The notes: generated by a model not told the origin, from the sequence alone. DNA of 64,000 nt from Clostridium sp. C2-6-12 (GCF_009928485.1 NZ_JAABNP010000022.1:35679-99678); one strand, 5' to 3'; counted from the stretch's first letter, positions 27,783 to 38,180 are shown. Made by a program: numbers and translations.

Positions 27783-28952
27783 CTATTGTGCTGAAGATTT
27801 TGATTTTGTATAAACATCAAATGCTATTGCTGCTAGTAGAACTAAACCTTTAATAGCTTGTTGCCAGTCAATTCCTATACCCATGATTGACATACCATTG
27901 TTTAGTACACCCATTACAAGTGCTCCTATAATAGCACCCATTATTGTTCCAATTCCACCTGAAGCTGATGCTCCACCTATAAAACAAGCTGCTATTGCAT
28001 CAAGTTCATAGTTTGTTCCAGCCTTTGGAGTTGCTGCTCCTAAACGAGCTGATACTATAAGACCTGCTATTGCAGAAAGTACTCCCATATTTGTGTAAAC
28101 CCAGAACATAACTCTCTTTGTCTTAATACCTGAAAGTTTTGCCGCCTTTTCATTTCCTCCAAGTGCATATACATGACGTCCTGCAATTGTTTTTTCTGTT
28201 ATGAATGTATATATTAATATTAGTGCTCCAATTAGAACTAATACTATTGGAATACCTTTGTAATTTGCTAAGCTCATTGTGAAAAGATTTATTGCTACAA
28301 CTACAATTCCAGTTATGAACATTGTGAAGCCCACTGGTTCACCTTCTATGTTATATTTTTTTCTATTGTTAACTTGTTTTATTGTCATAATTACATATAG
28401 AACTGATAGTAATAATCCAGCTAGTACTGCTATTAAATTTAAATTTCCAATCTTTAATGATTCTGGTAAGAATCCATTTGCAGCTACTGCAAAGGAATCT
28501 GGGAATGGTGCAATTGTTTGCCCTTTTAGAATAACCATTGTTAATCCTCTAAAGATAAGCATTCCCGCAAGAGTAACTATAAATGCTGGTATTCTTACAT
28601 ATGCAATCCAAAATCCTTGCCAAGCTCCTACTAAAGCTCCAATAATCAAACATAGTATAACTGCTAGTGCTACTGGCATATTCATTCTAACCATAAATAT
28701 TGCCGCTATAGCTCCAATAAATGCTGCCACTGACCCAACTGACAAGTCAACATTTCCTGTTAAGATAACTATTAACATACCTACAGCTAATATTAATACA
28801 TAACTGTTTTGAAGAATTAAGTTTGTTACGTTCATTGGTTTAAAAAGTACACCATCAGTCAATATTTGAAAGAATACCATAATAACAACAAGTGCTAAAG
28901 CCATAGTATATTGTCTTATATTTTGTTTAAGAAGATTTTTAATATTATCCAT
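27783..28952 (-). CDS. mmsB: Multiple-monosaccharide ABC transporter permease
   Basis: A 389-residue permease with about ten hydrophobic helices, of the BPD_transp_2 family (ILAVGMLIVILTGNVDLSVGSVAAFIG; GRHVYALGGNEKAAKLSGI is the EAA-like coupling loop; IAACFIGGASASGGIGTI). Length and the insertion around residues 190-215 fit the MmsB/GguB/XylH group, which imports pentoses and hexoses. It follows the ATPase gene with a one-base overlap and closes a binding protein-ATPase-permease operon. Confidence 0.9.
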   Translation of the reverse strand: MDNIKNLLKQNIRQYTMALALVVIMVFFQILTDGVLFKPMNVTNLILQNSYVLILAVGMLIVILTGNVDLSVGSVAAFIGAIAAIFMVRMNMPVALAVILCLIIGALVGAWQGFWIAYVRIPAFIVTLAGMLIFRGLTMVILKGQTIAPFPDSFAVAANGFLPESLKIGNLNLIAVLAGLLLSVLYVIMTIKQVNNRKKYNIEGEPVGFTMFITGIVVVAINLFTMSLANYKGIPIVLVLIGALILIYTFITEKTIAGRHVYALGGNEKAAKLSGIKTKRVMFWVYTNMGVLSAIAGLIVSARLGAATPKAGTNYELDAIAACFIGGASASGGIGTIMGAIIGALVMGVLNNGMSIMGIGIDWQQAIKGLVLLAAIAFDVYTKSKSSAQ

Positions 28953-30493
28953 TATTTACACACCTCTTTATTATTCATTATGCATTTCATGATACTTTCT
29001 TGAGTAGCTTCTTTTTTTGAAAGCTCACCAACCATTCTGCCTTCATTAACCACATATATTCTATCACAAAGGCCTAATAATTCTGGCATTTCAGATGAAA
29101 TTACCAATACTCCACGTCCTGATGCTGCTAATTCATTTATTATTGTATAAATTTCATATTTTGCACCTACATCAATACCTCTAGTTGGTTCATCTAAAAT
29201 TAACACTTGTGGATCTGTAAAAATACATTTACTTAATACTACTTTTTGTTGATTTCCTCCACTTAAATTACCTACTGGTTGCAATACACTTGAAGATTTA
29301 ATCTTGAATTTTTTTCTAAAATCTTCTGCAACTTTATTTTCAGCATTTTTATCAATAATACCATTCTTGCTTACACCTTTTAGGTTAGCCAATGTAGTAT
29401 TTTTTAATATTTCATCCATTAATATAAGCCCATAATTTTTTCTATCTTCAGTAACATACGCTAATCCATTATCAATCGCCTTACTAACATTGCTTAAATC
29501 AAGCTCTTTACCATTCATCTTTACAGAACCAGATATTTTTTTACCATAGGATTTTCCAAATAAACTCATTGCTATTTCTGTACGTCCTGCACCCATAAGT
29601 CCTGCAAATCCAATTATTTCACCTTTTTTAATGTTAAAGTTTACATTGTCAATGACTTTTTTGCTATCATTGTAAGGATCATGTACTGTCCAATTTGATA
29701 CTTCAAATAGGGTATCTCCTATTTTAGGCTCTCTTGGTGGGAATCTATCTGCCATATCACGACCAACCATGCCCTTTATAATTCTGTCTTCTGTGATTTC
29801 GTCAACACCTTTTGTCATTGTTTCTATACTCTTACCATCTCTGATAACTGTTATTTGATCCGCAACCTTTGAAATTTCATTTAGTTTGTGAGATATTAAG
29901 ATAGAAGTTACTCCATGATTTTTCTTTAAATCTAATAGTAATTCTAATAATCTGTCACTATCTTCTTCATTTAAAGCTGCTGTTGGCTCATCTAGTATAA
30001 GTAATTTAACATCTTTTGAAAGAGCTTTTGCAATTTCTACAAGTTGTTGTTTACCAACACCTATATTAGAAATCAATGTGTTTGGATTTTCATTAAGAGA
30101 AACCTTCTTAAGTAATTCTTGAGCTTTTAATGTTGTATTATCCCAATTTATTACTCCCTTAGTTGCTTGCTCATTTCCTAAGAAAATATTTTCTGCTATT
30201 GATAGGTATGGTATTAAAGCTAATTCCTGATGTATAATAACTATTCCTAATTTTTCACTATCTTTTACATTACTAAAGTTACATACATTTCCATCATATT
30301 CGATTGTACCTGAGAATGTATTACTTGGATAAACCCCACTTAGTACATTCATAAGAGTAGATTTTCCTGCCCCATTTTCTCCGCAAATAGCATGAATATC
30401 TCCTTTTCTTACTTTTAAGTTAATACCATTTAGAGCTTTAACCTTTCCAAAAGTCTTAACTATATCTTTCATTTCTAGTATAAAATCAGACAT
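28952..30493 (-). CDS. mmsA: Multiple-monosaccharide ABC transporter ATP-binding protein
   Basis: A 513-residue tandem ATPase. Domain 1: GENGAGKST, signature [30 protein letters not shown]. Domain 2: GLMGAGRTE (the usual degenerate Walker A), [35 protein letters not shown]. All motifs are of the active kind expected for GguA/MmsA/XylG. It energises the permease encoded right behind. Compared with it, the orphan ATPase at 25966 is clearly diverged. Confidence 0.92.
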   Translation of the reverse strand: MSDFILEMKDIVKTFGKVKALNGINLKVRKGDIHAICGENGAGKSTLMNVLSGVYPSNTFSGTIEYDGNVCNFSNVKDSEKLGIVIIHQELALIPYLSIAENIFLGNEQATKGVINWDNTTLKAQELLKKVSLNENPNTLISNIGVGKQQLVEIAKALSKDVKLLILDEPTAALNEEDSDRLLELLLDLKKNHGVTSILISHKLNEISKVADQITVIRDGKSIETMTKGVDEITEDRIIKGMVGRDMADRFPPREPKIGDTLFEVSNWTVHDPYNDSKKVIDNVNFNIKKGEIIGFAGLMGAGRTEIAMSLFGKSYGKKISGSVKMNGKELDLSNVSKAIDNGLAYVTEDRKNYGLILMDEILKNTTLANLKGVSKNGIIDKNAENKVAEDFRKKFKIKSSSVLQPVGNLSGGNQQKVVLSKCIFTDPQVLILDEPTRGIDVGAKYEIYTIINELAASGRGVLVISSEMPELLGLCDRIYVVNEGRMVGELSKKEATQESIMKCIMNNKEVCK

Positions 30494-30534
30494 TTGTATG
30501 TTCTCCTTTCTTTGCGTATCTTATTACGTAGGAA

Positions 30535-31614
30535 TTATTTTAAATCTTTTTCTGTATAATACTCTGAATCAATTAATACTGCCTTGTAGTTTTCCTTGTT
30601 TACTACTAATGGTGTACATAAGTAAGATGGTACAATTTTCTTTCCATTGTTATATGTTTGTGTATCATTTATTTCTGGTTCAGATCCTTTATATATTGCA
30701 TCTACCATCTTTACACATTTTTCAGCAAGTGTTCTTGTATCTTTAAATATTGTAGAATATTGCTCTCCTGCTATTATTGACTTAATTGAAGGAAGTTCTG
30801 CATCTTGCCCTGAAACTACTGGCATCTTCTTATCTCCACTTCCATATCCAACACCTTTTATTGATGAAATAACACCTATTGAAATACCGTCATATGGTGA
30901 TAATATTGCATCTAAATTTTTGTCAGCATAATTTGCTGTTAAGATATTGTCCATTCTTGCTTGTGCTGTTGCACCATCCCAACGTAGAGTTGCTACCTTA
31001 TCCATGGTAACTTGTCCACTGTTTACTATTAACTTACCTTTATCTAAGTAAGGTTTTAATACAGACATTGCTCCGTCGTAGAAGTAATAAGAGTTACTGT
31101 CATCTGGAGAACCTCCAAATATTTCAATATTAAAAGGACCATCTTTATTCTCTAAATCTAAGCCTTCTACAATTGATGTTGCTTGTTGAACTCCAACTTT
31201 AAAATTATCAAAAGTAGCATAATAGCTTACATTTTCTGAATTCTTAATTAATCTATCATAAGCAATTACCTTAACTCCAGCATCCCCTGCTTTTTTCAAT
31301 ACATCTGTTAGAGAATCTCCATCAATACATGCAATTACTATTACTTTAGCTCCCTTAGAAAGCATATTTTCTATTTGAGCCACTTGGTTATCTATCATAT
31401 CTTCACCATATTGCAAATCCACTGTATAACCTTGTTTTTCAAGTAACTTTTTCATATTATCTCCATCTTGAATCCAACGTTGTGATGATTTAGTTGGCAT
31501 TGATACACCAATAAGCTTACTGTTATCTACAGATTTACAAGAGACAAAAGAGAAAGACATTGTGAATAATGAAACTGCAAGTAGCGAAGCAGATAGTAAT
31601 TTTTTAATCTTCAT
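30535..31614 (-). CDS. chvE: Sugar ABC transporter substrate-binding lipoprotein (ChvE-like)
   Basis: A 359-residue periplasmic-binding-protein-type lipoprotein. The start is put at ATG 31614, giving [20 protein letters not shown] with a lipobox ending VSC; the GTG at 31626 is too close to AAGGA. The mature part reads [50 protein letters not shown] and [17 protein letters not shown], the ChvE/XylF pattern for aldopentoses and hexoses. First gene of the operon with mmsA and mmsB. Two candidate cre sites lie upstream, so repression by CcpA is likely. Confidence 0.92.
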   Translation of the reverse strand: MKIKKLLSASLLAVSLFTMSFSFVSCKSVDNSKLIGVSMPTKSSQRWIQDGDNMKKLLEKQGYTVDLQYGEDMIDNQVAQIENMLSKGAKVIVIACIDGDSLTDVLKKAGDAGVKVIAYDRLIKNSENVSYYATFDNFKVGVQQATSIVEGLDLENKDGPFNIEIFGGSPDDSNSYYFYDGAMSVLKPYLDKGKLIVNSGQVTMDKVATLRWDGATAQARMDNILTANYADKNLDAILSPYDGISIGVISSIKGVGYGSGDKKMPVVSGQDAELPSIKSIIAGEQYSTIFKDTRTLAEKCVKMVDAIYKGSEPEINDTQTYNNGKKIVPSYLCTPLVVNKENYKAVLIDSEYYTEKDLK

Positions 31615-31689
31615 AAAATTACACACATCCTTTTCATTTTTTAATTACATTATAATATTTTTTCTATAAATACATATAAAACCTTCATT

Positions 31690-31703
31690 AGTCAACGTTT
31701 ACA
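31690..31703 (-). promoter_or_regulatory. Candidate cre site 1 (CcpA) of the sugar ABC operon
   Basis: Minus-strand TGTAAACGTTGACT matches the cre consensus TGWAANCGNTNWCA at all but the last base. It lies 76 bp upstream of the chvE-like start codon. Confidence 0.65.
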
Positions 31704-31776
31704 TTGACCTTGTAATAATTCCACACCAAATTATGTTACTTTATAAAATACTTTTTTATTTTAACTCCTTTCACTT

Positions 31777-31822
31777 TGTGTTTGTTTTTGTTCTATTATG
31801 TTCTTTTGTTTTCGTTTTCATG
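31777..31822 (-). promoter_or_regulatory. Candidate cre site 2 and DeoR-type direct repeats
   Basis: Minus-strand TGAAAACGAAAACA (31807-31820) differs from the cre consensus at one base. Overlapping it, on the plus strand, GTTC words sit at 31790 and 31800 and a GTTT word at 31808 inside a TTTTGTTC-like run, a roughly 10-bp direct repeat of the kind bound by DeoR-family repressors. The DeoR-type protein encoded at 25144 is a candidate binder. Confidence 0.5.
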
Positions 31823-31970
31823 TTTAAATATTATCACGTTTAAAAATAGGTGTCAATATGATTTATGAATATTTTTTTAATTTCGGTTGTTATTTTTTAA
31901 CTTTATATTGAATGTTTGATTTCGTTTTGTTTCATTTCTTTGATTTTATATTTGTTTTTTAGCGAAACAA

Positions 31971-32011
31971 AAGACGATTACAAAATAAATCGTTCATTTT
32001 GTAATCGTCTT
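31971..32011 (-). terminator. Terminator of ribU
   Basis: Stem AAGACGATTACAAAAT / ATTTTGTAATCGTCTT (16 bp, perfect) with a 9-nt loop, followed by TTGTTTCG on the minus strand, just after the ribU stop codon. Confidence 0.85.
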
Positions 32012-32022
32012 ATATTAATATA

Positions 32023-32607
32023 TTATATTGCTTTTGTATTGCTTTCTGGACTTCCAAAGTTTGCTTCAGCTTTAAATATTGAAACTGAGATTCTCTTATA
32101 TAATATATAAGTCAACACTGAAGTAACAAAAGCCTTTATACCGTTAATAGGTACTAAGCCTATAATTATATATTGCATAAGTTGAGTACTATCCATATGC
32201 ATTCCAAATGCAGGTAGTAATATATATACATTTGATATAATTGCTACTATTTGAATACAAACTGCACCTAAAATCATTCCAAGTATAGCATTCTTTTTAC
32301 TTTTCATTCTATGATATATAAGTCCTGCTGGGAATACTAATGCACTACCCATTAAAAAGTTTGCAAGCTCTCCTACAAAACCTGAACCCGTTCCCTTTAT
32401 TGCTATTATTAGTACATTTTTAAATAATTCTATTATTATTCCAACTATTGGTCCAAAACCAAATGCTCCTAACATGGCTGGTAAATCACTTAAATCAAAT
32501 TGAAGCCATGGAAATGGAGGTATTATAGGAAATTCTATATACCTAAGTATAAGTGCAATAGCTGATAATAAAGAGATTTTTACTAGTTTACTTGTTTTTT
32601 CATTCAT
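32023..32607 (-). CDS. ribU: ECF transporter S component for riboflavin (RibU)
   Basis: A 194-residue membrane protein with about six helices. LQFDLSDLPAMLGAFGFGP and FPAGLIYHRMKSKKNAILGMI are typical of the ECF S-component (DUF3816) fold. It captures riboflavin and docks on a shared EcfAA'T module encoded elsewhere. The vitamin assignment rests on the FMN riboswitch directly upstream. The start at ATG 32607 is chosen because GGGAGG lies seven bases before it; the ATG 15 bases upstream has no site. Confidence 0.92.
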   Translation of the reverse strand: MNEKTSKLVKISLLSAIALILRYIEFPIIPPFPWLQFDLSDLPAMLGAFGFGPIVGIIIELFKNVLIIAIKGTGSGFVGELANFLMGSALVFPAGLIYHRMKSKKNAILGMILGAVCIQIVAIISNVYILLPAFGMHMDSTQLMQYIIIGLVPINGIKAFVTSVLTYILYKRISVSIFKAEANFGSPESNTKAI

Positions 32608-32708
32608 TTTTTTGCCTCCCAAAAGTTATCTTCTTGGTGTAGCTTATCAGGATTTTATTATATTCTCATTCTTATTAAAATTATACCTTTCATAATAACA
32701 TGATAAAA

Positions 32709-32734
32709 AGCCCTGATGTAAAAACATCAGGGCT
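32709..32734 (-). terminator. Riboswitch-controlled terminator of ribU
   Basis: Perfect stem AGCCCTGATGT / ACATCAGGGCT with a 4-nt loop, followed on the minus strand by TTTTTATC. The segment CCCTGA can also pair with the start of the aptamer (TTCAGGGCAGG), consistent with an antiterminator switch. Confidence 0.88.
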
Positions 32735-32777
32735 AATAATTCATAAATAAGATTAAAGAATTTCTAAATTCCTAATA

Positions 32778-32892
32778 GGTTACCTTCTTTCATCCAGACT
32801 ATACTGTCGGCTTCGGAGTTACACCGAATCTGCTTAACTTAAGCTCGCGGGCTATACCGCCGGTAGGGATTTACACCCTGCCCTGAAGATAT
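32778..32892 (-). ncRNA. FMN riboswitch (RFN element)
   Basis: Minus strand shows the conserved RFN blocks in order: ATCTTCAGGGCAGGGTG, AAATCCCTACCGGCGGTA, AGCCCGCGAGC, a variable arm, GATTCGGTGTAACTCCGAAGCC, GACAGTATAGTCTGGATG and AAAGAAGG. It senses flavin mononucleotide and controls ribU through the terminator at 32709-32734. When FMN is plentiful, transcription should stop. Confidence 0.97.
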
Positions 32893-32989
32893 ATATTTAT
32901 TTTTCTTAATTATATAACGTTAATAGATATTATGCAATATATTTTTAAGGCGATTATTTAGAATTATTATTTAAACAATCTATAAGATA

Positions 32990-34096
32990 TTATTTTTCTA
33001 AATTAATAACTATATCATCAAATTTAATTTCTCCTCTTGCAGGATGATCTGCATCTATTGTATGTTTAATCTCAGTCTCTTTACCATTTTCGTCAATAGA
33101 AACTCCACCTCCAGTATTAGATAAATGCATTTTAGGACTTATTATAAGTTTAGTTGCCTTTTCATCCAATTTCCCAAAAGTTTTGCTCCAATACATAGTA
33201 TTATCATTATCATTTCCATGACCGCCATTGCCTTGTCCTTTATAATTATTACCTAAATCATCCTTAACTTCTATTTCTAAACTCATATCAAACCATTTTT
33301 TTCTTAACTCATCAGGAACTACTTGCGAATAATTAATAATGAACGACATAGAGGTTTTTGTAATGCTGTCAATATTAGCTTTAACACCATCTTTTTCAGT
33401 TCCTTTATTTATTAATTGTTTATTCCCTGGTATGGCCTTTAAATCAAAATCAAAATCCCATTGGCCTTTTATTTCTATATTTGAGTCATTTTGACCTGTA
33501 GGTATTATCTCCCTAATATTCAATTGGCAAATCACTTCATCTTTATCTTCATCTATTGAATAATCATCTTTTCCAATGTAAGTATTCTCATCAATTTTTC
33601 TCACTTCAGCCCCACCAGTCATTCCCCCTTTATATCCTTTTATCTTAAGTCCTCCACATATCATCGGACTTTCTCCTAAATCTTTATCACTTTTTATTTC
33701 ATAAGTATAAGATAATGTTTTTCCATCATATATTGCATCTTTTATAGTAATTGCAACTCCATTACTTTCTCTCGTAACATTAATTTCATTTGCATTTTCT
33801 TTGTATTTATCATATACACCAGTTCTACCATTATCTAAAAATCTAAATATATCTCCGACTATTGGTATTTCAGCTGCATAAGCTGGATTTGTTATTCCAA
33901 CTAGTCCCACACTTCCAATTACTACACAGCCTAAAACTGCTGCAATTAAGCCCTTTTTCTTCCATCCATTATTTTTCTTGATGGATATTTTTAAATGCTT
34001 TTTCACCTTTGCTTTTTCAATATCCGATACTTCCATTGTATCTATTTCATCTTCATCTATATCTACATCACTTAATAATTCATAAATATCCTTCAT
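32990..34096 (-). CDS. DUF4179-type membrane anti-sigma partner
   Basis: A 368-residue protein with a 50-residue acidic/basic cytoplasmic head (MKDIYELLSDVDIDEDEIDT), one membrane helix (about 48-68, GLIAAVLGCVVIGSVGLVGI) and a large extracellular part typical of DUF4179 proteins (ITIKDAIYDGKTLSYTYEIKS; EIKGQWDFDFDL; MSFIINYSQVVPDE). Such genes sit next to ECF sigma factors and are thought to hold them at the membrane. Here it follows the sigma gene with a one-base gap. GGAGGT precedes the ATG. The signal it senses is unknown. Confidence 0.85.
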   Translation of the reverse strand: MKDIYELLSDVDIDEDEIDTMEVSDIEKAKVKKHLKISIKKNNGWKKKGLIAAVLGCVVIGSVGLVGITNPAYAAEIPIVGDIFRFLDNGRTGVYDKYKENANEINVTRESNGVAITIKDAIYDGKTLSYTYEIKSDKDLGESPMICGGLKIKGYKGGMTGGAEVRKIDENTYIGKDDYSIDEDKDEVICQLNIREIIPTGQNDSNIEIKGQWDFDFDLKAIPGNKQLINKGTEKDGVKANIDSITKTSMSFIINYSQVVPDELRKKWFDMSLEIEVKDDLGNNYKGQGNGGHGNDNDNTMYWSKTFGKLDEKATKLIISPKMHLSNTGGGVSIDENGKETEIKHTIDADHPARGEIKFDDIVINLEK

Positions 34097-34097
34097 A

Positions 34098-34658
34098 TTA
34101 CACTACCTCCAATTTCACTCTAGCTATTTCTTTACTAAGTTTCTTCTTTCCTCTGTAAATTCTATTATCAATAGCTGCTCTGCTTAATCCAAACTTTTCA
34201 GCTATATCGTAAGTACTAATTCCTAAGAAAAATTTCATAGTAAATATCTCTCTATCTAAAGGTTCAAGGGTATTCATTAGTTCTATTAATTCCTGTCTAT
34301 CTTCTGCATTAATAATTTCTTCTTCAACTAATTTATTTGTGCTTATTTCTTTATCTTCTAAACTTACATCTAAATTCTTAATTTCTCTTCTGTAATAATC
34401 AATAGCTTTATATTTAGCTATTTTATATATCCATTTCTTAAAATCTAATTCTTCTCCATTAAATTTATCTGAATTATTCCATACTGAAAGAAATACATCA
34501 TTTATACATTCCTCTATAATTCCATCTCTTTCTAATGGGGAAAGCACCTTGTATATAGCAGCTTTTACTATTCCTAAATAGTTGTCCACTATAAATTCCA
34601 AAGCATCTTCCTTTCTTTTTTTCAGCCTACTAATATAATTTTTTTCAGTACACCTCAT
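34098..34658 (-). CDS. ECF-type RNA polymerase sigma factor
   Basis: A 186-residue sigma-70-family protein. Region 2 is seen in IIEECINDVFLSVWNNSDKF and FKKWIYKIAKYKAIDYYRRE; region 4 in LIELMNTLEPLDREIFTMKF and STYDIAEKFGLSRAAIDNRIYRGKKKL. It lacks region 1 and most of region 3, as ECF sigma factors do. It heads a two-gene unit with the DUF4179 partner. GGAG lies seven bases before the ATG. No clear autoregulated promoter was recognised. Confidence 0.92.
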   Translation of the reverse strand: MRCTEKNYISRLKKRKEDALEFIVDNYLGIVKAAIYKVLSPLERDGIIEECINDVFLSVWNNSDKFNGEELDFKKWIYKIAKYKAIDYYRREIKNLDVSLEDKEISTNKLVEEEIINAEDRQELIELMNTLEPLDREIFTMKFFLGISTYDIAEKFGLSRAAIDNRIYRGKKKLSKEIARVKLEVV

Positions 34659-34859
34659 AAAATTTCTCCAATCTAATATTCTGTAAAAGCTCTTACACCT
34701 TATATAACGTAAATAAAAATATTTTCTCTCATATTATTTTTTATTTCAGTACAAATTAATTATTTCATAATTATGTTAGTAATCTAAATATATCACAGAA
34801 TACAAAAAAGCCATCCATAAAGAGAAATTCACAATTCCACTTTATGCATAGCTACACAT

Positions 34860-35040
34860 TTATTCTACCTCTAAATTAACAACGCCTCTATCCTTCACAA
34901 ATACTAGCATCCATTTTTTAATTCTGGATATTCTATAAGTTTTTATGATATTTCATATTTATTAATTTGTTCTACTGCTTCTTTCTAAACTCTATTATAT
35001 TTTCTCCTGATTTCTTATATTCTTTTTTTGTTATATATTT
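34860..35040 (-). pseudogene. Remnant of an AAA-ATPase/PD-(D/E)XK nuclease-like gene
   Basis: The minus strand between 35040 and 34860 encodes a conserved-looking C-terminal tail only if one frameshift and one in-frame TAA are ignored: KYITKKEYKKSGENIIEFRK, shift, EAVEQINKYEIS, stop, KLIEYPELKKWMLVFVKDRG and VVNLEVE before a real stop. The K-KW-LVFV-D pattern and the EA-EQI-KY helix resemble the end of the large clostridial family of AAA-ATPase-like proteins with a PD-(D/E)XK domain. No start or upstream part remains. Rest of the 413-bp gap (34659-34859) holds nothing clear. Confidence 0.45.
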
Positions 35041-35071
35041 TATTCAATTAACAAAAGATTACACTATTCTA

Positions 35072-35806
35072 TTATAGTATATTATCAATAAAAATAAGTA
35101 TTGTAGCTAATATCATAATGCCTGAAATTACTATTTCAAATATCCTAAAGCGAGTGCCTGCTGCTTTTGAAATAGGCTTATAAAATAAGAAATATGTACT
35201 TAGTGCAAGAGGAAATATCATATTAAAAACTCTATAAGCACCTTCATTAAATCTCATTAGTGGGAGTAAAAGACAAATAGTTACTATCATTATAATTACC
35301 ACAGCAAGCGGATTGTTCCAATCTACTTTATACTGCTTTTCAGATATATTAAAATTTTCATCAACATTTTCCTTCAAGCTCTTTAAGATAATTTCCATGT
35401 TATCAAATCCATAAATTGTAACTTTCCTCTTATCTGTACTTAATTTTATAAATAATAATTTACCATATTTATCATTCTTAATTTGGAATTTCTTAATATC
35501 ACTATACTTTATAAGTTCTTTTGATTTTCCCCCAATTCTTTCAATGCCCTCTGTAGAAACTACAAGTGAAGTGCTTCGTAGTTTTTTAAACATAAGATAG
35601 CTAACTAATACAATTTCTAAAGTTATAAAAATAATACAAGGAATAATAAAACGAGCTAACTTAAATATATTTATAGTCCCTCTACCCATTGACATCACAA
35701 GCACTGTTAAAATAACAATAAATGGAATCATCATTCCCATGGTAAGTAATATTTTCTTCTTTTCTCTTATAGTCTTCTCTGAATATTTAAATACTGTATT
35801 TTCCAT
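35072..35806 (-). CDS. Membrane protein with PH-like domain, function unknown
   Basis: About 244 residues. Two hydrophobic helices (about 18-35 and 45-70), a cytoplasmic beta-rich part (VVSTEGIERIGGKSKELIKYSDI, FIKLSTDKRKVTIYGFDNME) that looks like the bacterial PH-type module found in small membrane proteins, and three more helices at the C-terminus. I do not recognise a specific family. Start placed at ATG 35806 with GAGGGG just before it; the ATG at 35818 has AAGGG touching it and is less likely. It stands alone between two degenerate regions. Confidence 0.6.
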   Translation of the reverse strand: MENTVFKYSEKTIREKKKILLTMGMMIPFIVILTVLVMSMGRGTINIFKLARFIIPCIIFITLEIVLVSYLMFKKLRSTSLVVSTEGIERIGGKSKELIKYSDIKKFQIKNDKYGKLLFIKLSTDKRKVTIYGFDNMEIILKSLKENVDENFNISEKQYKVDWNNPLAVVIIMIVTICLLLPLMRFNEGAYRVFNMIFPLALSTYFLFYKPISKAAGTRFRIFEIVISGIMILATILIFIDNIL

Positions 35807-35860
35807 AATACCCCTCATCCCTTAATAAATTTTATTCTTATTAATGATTTTATTAGTATA

Positions 35861-36098
35861 TTAATTATTTGAATATGAACTCATTGCCATTTGGAATTTA
35901 ACAATACAAGAGTTCCCTGAGCTTGATTTCCTTTTAATAATATTCCCGCTTACAGAAAAATTTAAAAAAGCTACACTTAATAAAGCTAGTACCAATAAAA
36001 TATAATATTGATTTAATTGAATCTTGTAGGAAATCCTTAGCTACTTCCTTTATTCTAGAGCTATTTAGCTGATTACTAATGTAACCAGCCACAGTCAT
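35861..36098 (-). pseudogene. Possible degenerate small gene
   Basis: The minus strand has MTVAGYISNQLNSSRIKEVA from ATG 36098 in one frame and, overlapping it in the next frame, a segment with a signal-peptide-like helix (YYILLVLALLSVAFLNFSVS) that ends at a stop at 35861-35863. The second frame has no start codon after its upstream TAG. This looks like one small membrane or secreted protein broken by a frameshift, but no family is recognisable and chance cannot be excluded. The remaining parts of the gap 35807-36171 hold nothing else. Confidence 0.25.
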
Positions 36099-36171
36099 AT
36101 ATTAACAATTTATTTTAATTATGTCAAAATCTTTGATTCAGTGCATTAAAGATAGAAATACTTTTAATAGA

Positions 36172-36224
36172 AAAAGAGTGTCACAAAATGAGTAAATTTT
36201 AATCATTTTATGATACTCTCTTTT
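36172..36224 (-). terminator. Terminator of the second chemoreceptor gene
   Basis: Long imperfect stem AAAAGAGTGTCACAAAATGA / TCATTTTATGATACTCTCTTTT, followed on the minus strand by CTATTAAAAG and preceded by the stop codon ten bases away. Confidence 0.75.
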
Positions 36225-36233
36225 CCTTATATT

Positions 36234-38015
36234 TTATATAATAAATTTCTTAACTTCTCTTTCTAAATTCATAGTACTTTCAGTTGACTTTTTAATCAAT
36301 TCTGCAACTTCGTTAGATTGTTTCTTTATACTTATAGCTCTTTCAGCATTGTCTACTGTATCTTTTGCGCCTTCAGTAGAAGCATTTGCAAGTTCGGAAG
36401 TTATATGTGCTATACTTTGTATTGACGATAATAGTTCCTCAGTGGTTGCGCTAAAGTCAGTCATTAATCCATCAACATATTCTGAATCCTCACTATATTT
36501 ATTTCCAACCTCCATGAAAACTTCATAATCTGCTGTTACTTCTCTAGATACAAAATCCAACAAATTTCTAGAACTATCTGAAAGCTTTTGAACTGCTGCC
36601 ATAACTTCAGTAGTCACTGATTGTATTTGAAGAATTGTATCTTTAGATTCTTCTGCAAGCTTTCTCACTTCATCTGCAACTACAGAAAATCCTTTTCCCG
36701 CTTCTCCTGCACGTGCTGCTTCAATAGCTGCATTTAATGCAAGTAAATCAGTTTGACCTGTAATCTCCATAATCGATTGAGATAAAACTCCTATATTCTC
36801 AACTACCTTTGCATCCTCTAATGCTTTTTCCAGCTGCTTACCTACACCCGAAATTATGTTGCCTGTCTTTTCTTTAGCCTCTCTAACTTTTTCCATGGTT
36901 AAATCAGCTCTATCACTAATTTTTGCTGCTGCTTCAGAGCCTTCTTGTGATTTTTTAGCAATAGTTCTAACTGCTAATTCAATTTCTTGAGAACTTGCTG
37001 CTAATTCTTCTGAAGAAGCTGCTGTTTCCTCCATACTTGCTGCCAATACTTCTGTTGTTTCTGAAATACGTTGAATATCATTATCTAATCCAAAAATATT
37101 CTTATCAACATCATCAACAACTGAGTATAAAGTCTGCGCTTCCATTTGTATTCTTTCAATTAAAACTTTAATTGATGATTTCATGGTTTCCATGGATTTA
37201 GCAAGATCTCCAAAATCATCTTTTCTATTAATGTATTTGTCAGGTAATTTCTTAGAAAAATCTCCTGTTTCTATTATTTTCATATGATCTATTGCAGTAT
37301 TCAATCCTTTAACAATTTCTTGAGATATCACAAATGTAACTGCAATTGCTAAAATTAAATCTAAGGCTAGAATACCAAACATTAACATTTTGCTCTTATT
37401 AAAATTTTCATTTGTAATAGCACTTTGTTCTGCGATAATTTTATCTATATTATCTGTATAATTACCAGTTCCAATTACCCATCCAAAAGGTGCATAATAT
37501 TTACTATATGCCCTCTTTGGTGAAGCTTCTGTAGCTCCTTCCTTAGGGAACCAATATTCTGTATAGCCCCCATCTTCCTTCATTCCATTTTTTATAATAT
37601 CTTTTATCATTTCATAGCCATTAACATCTTTTGCATTTAAACGATTTGTTCCTTCTGTTTTATTCCCTAATAAAACAACATTTTGCCCCTCTGTTGTATC
37701 TGCCCAAAAATAGCCCCCATCTTTATACCTTAAACCGCGAACTAAATCTGCTGAAAGTTTTTTTGCTTCTTCTAATGTATATTCTCCATCCTTATACTTC
37801 TTATTAATTCCATCAAGTAATGAAATTACATTATTAACTTGACTCTTAATATATTCATCATAATCCTGACGAATGGTTTTTTCCAATACATCTAAAGAAA
37901 CCTTATTTGCTTCACTTTGTTTTTGAATATTTACAACTGCAATTCCAGAAATTGCAATAAATATTAACAAAATCAATAATAAAAGCTTTGTTCTTACTCT
38001 CAAATTATTTAACAT
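36234..38015 (-). CDS. Methyl-accepting chemotaxis protein with single-Cache sensor
   Basis: A 593-residue chemoreceptor. N-terminal helix (about 11-30), an extracellular sCache_2-type domain with [20 protein letters not shown] and [20 protein letters not shown], a second helix (about 207-228), HAMP, and a signalling domain with tip [19 protein letters not shown] and [13 protein letters not shown]. sCache_2 receptors commonly bind small carboxylates; the ligand here is not known. Start ATG follows GGGGTGATTAC. It is monocistronic. Confidence 0.93.
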   Translation of the reverse strand: MLNNLRVRTKLLLLILLIFIAISGIAVVNIQKQSEANKVSLDVLEKTIRQDYDEYIKSQVNNVISLLDGINKKYKDGEYTLEEAKKLSADLVRGLRYKDGGYFWADTTEGQNVVLLGNKTEGTNRLNAKDVNGYEMIKDIIKNGMKEDGGYTEYWFPKEGATEASPKRAYSKYYAPFGWVIGTGNYTDNIDKIIAEQSAITNENFNKSKMLMFGILALDLILAIAVTFVISQEIVKGLNTAIDHMKIIETGDFSKKLPDKYINRKDDFGDLAKSMETMKSSIKVLIERIQMEAQTLYSVVDDVDKNIFGLDNDIQRISETTEVLAASMEETAASSEELAASSQEIELAVRTIAKKSQEGSEAAAKISDRADLTMEKVREAKEKTGNIISGVGKQLEKALEDAKVVENIGVLSQSIMEITGQTDLLALNAAIEAARAGEAGKGFSVVADEVRKLAEESKDTILQIQSVTTEVMAAVQKLSDSSRNLLDFVSREVTADYEVFMEVGNKYSEDSEYVDGLMTDFSATTEELLSSIQSIAHITSELANASTEGAKDTVDNAERAISIKKQSNEVAELIKKSTESTMNLEREVKKFII

Positions 38016-38180
38016 ATGTAATCACCCCATTAAGTTGTTTTTTCTTATAGCATGGTTTTACTTTACTTGAAATTATTTCATGCTATATTTAATTATACTA
38101 CTTTTTAAAAACGTTTACAAACATAAGAATCGTATTATATCATAATATGTTTTAAATATTTGTTATTTATCACAAAAAAA

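Noticed and set aside
28279..28803. 174-codon plus-strand open frame opposite the sugar permease
   Set aside because: Antisense shadow; composition follows the permease codons and it has no ribosome site.
29700..31600. Complete ribose operon (rbsK, rbsD) around the sugar ABC genes
   Set aside because: No kinase or mutarotase gene is present; the transporter belongs to the ChvE/MmsAB group instead.
34833..34870. Possible ninth copy of the 41-bp repeat (ATGCATAGCTAC...)
   Set aside because: Only a short piece resembles the unit and the hairpin is not kept.
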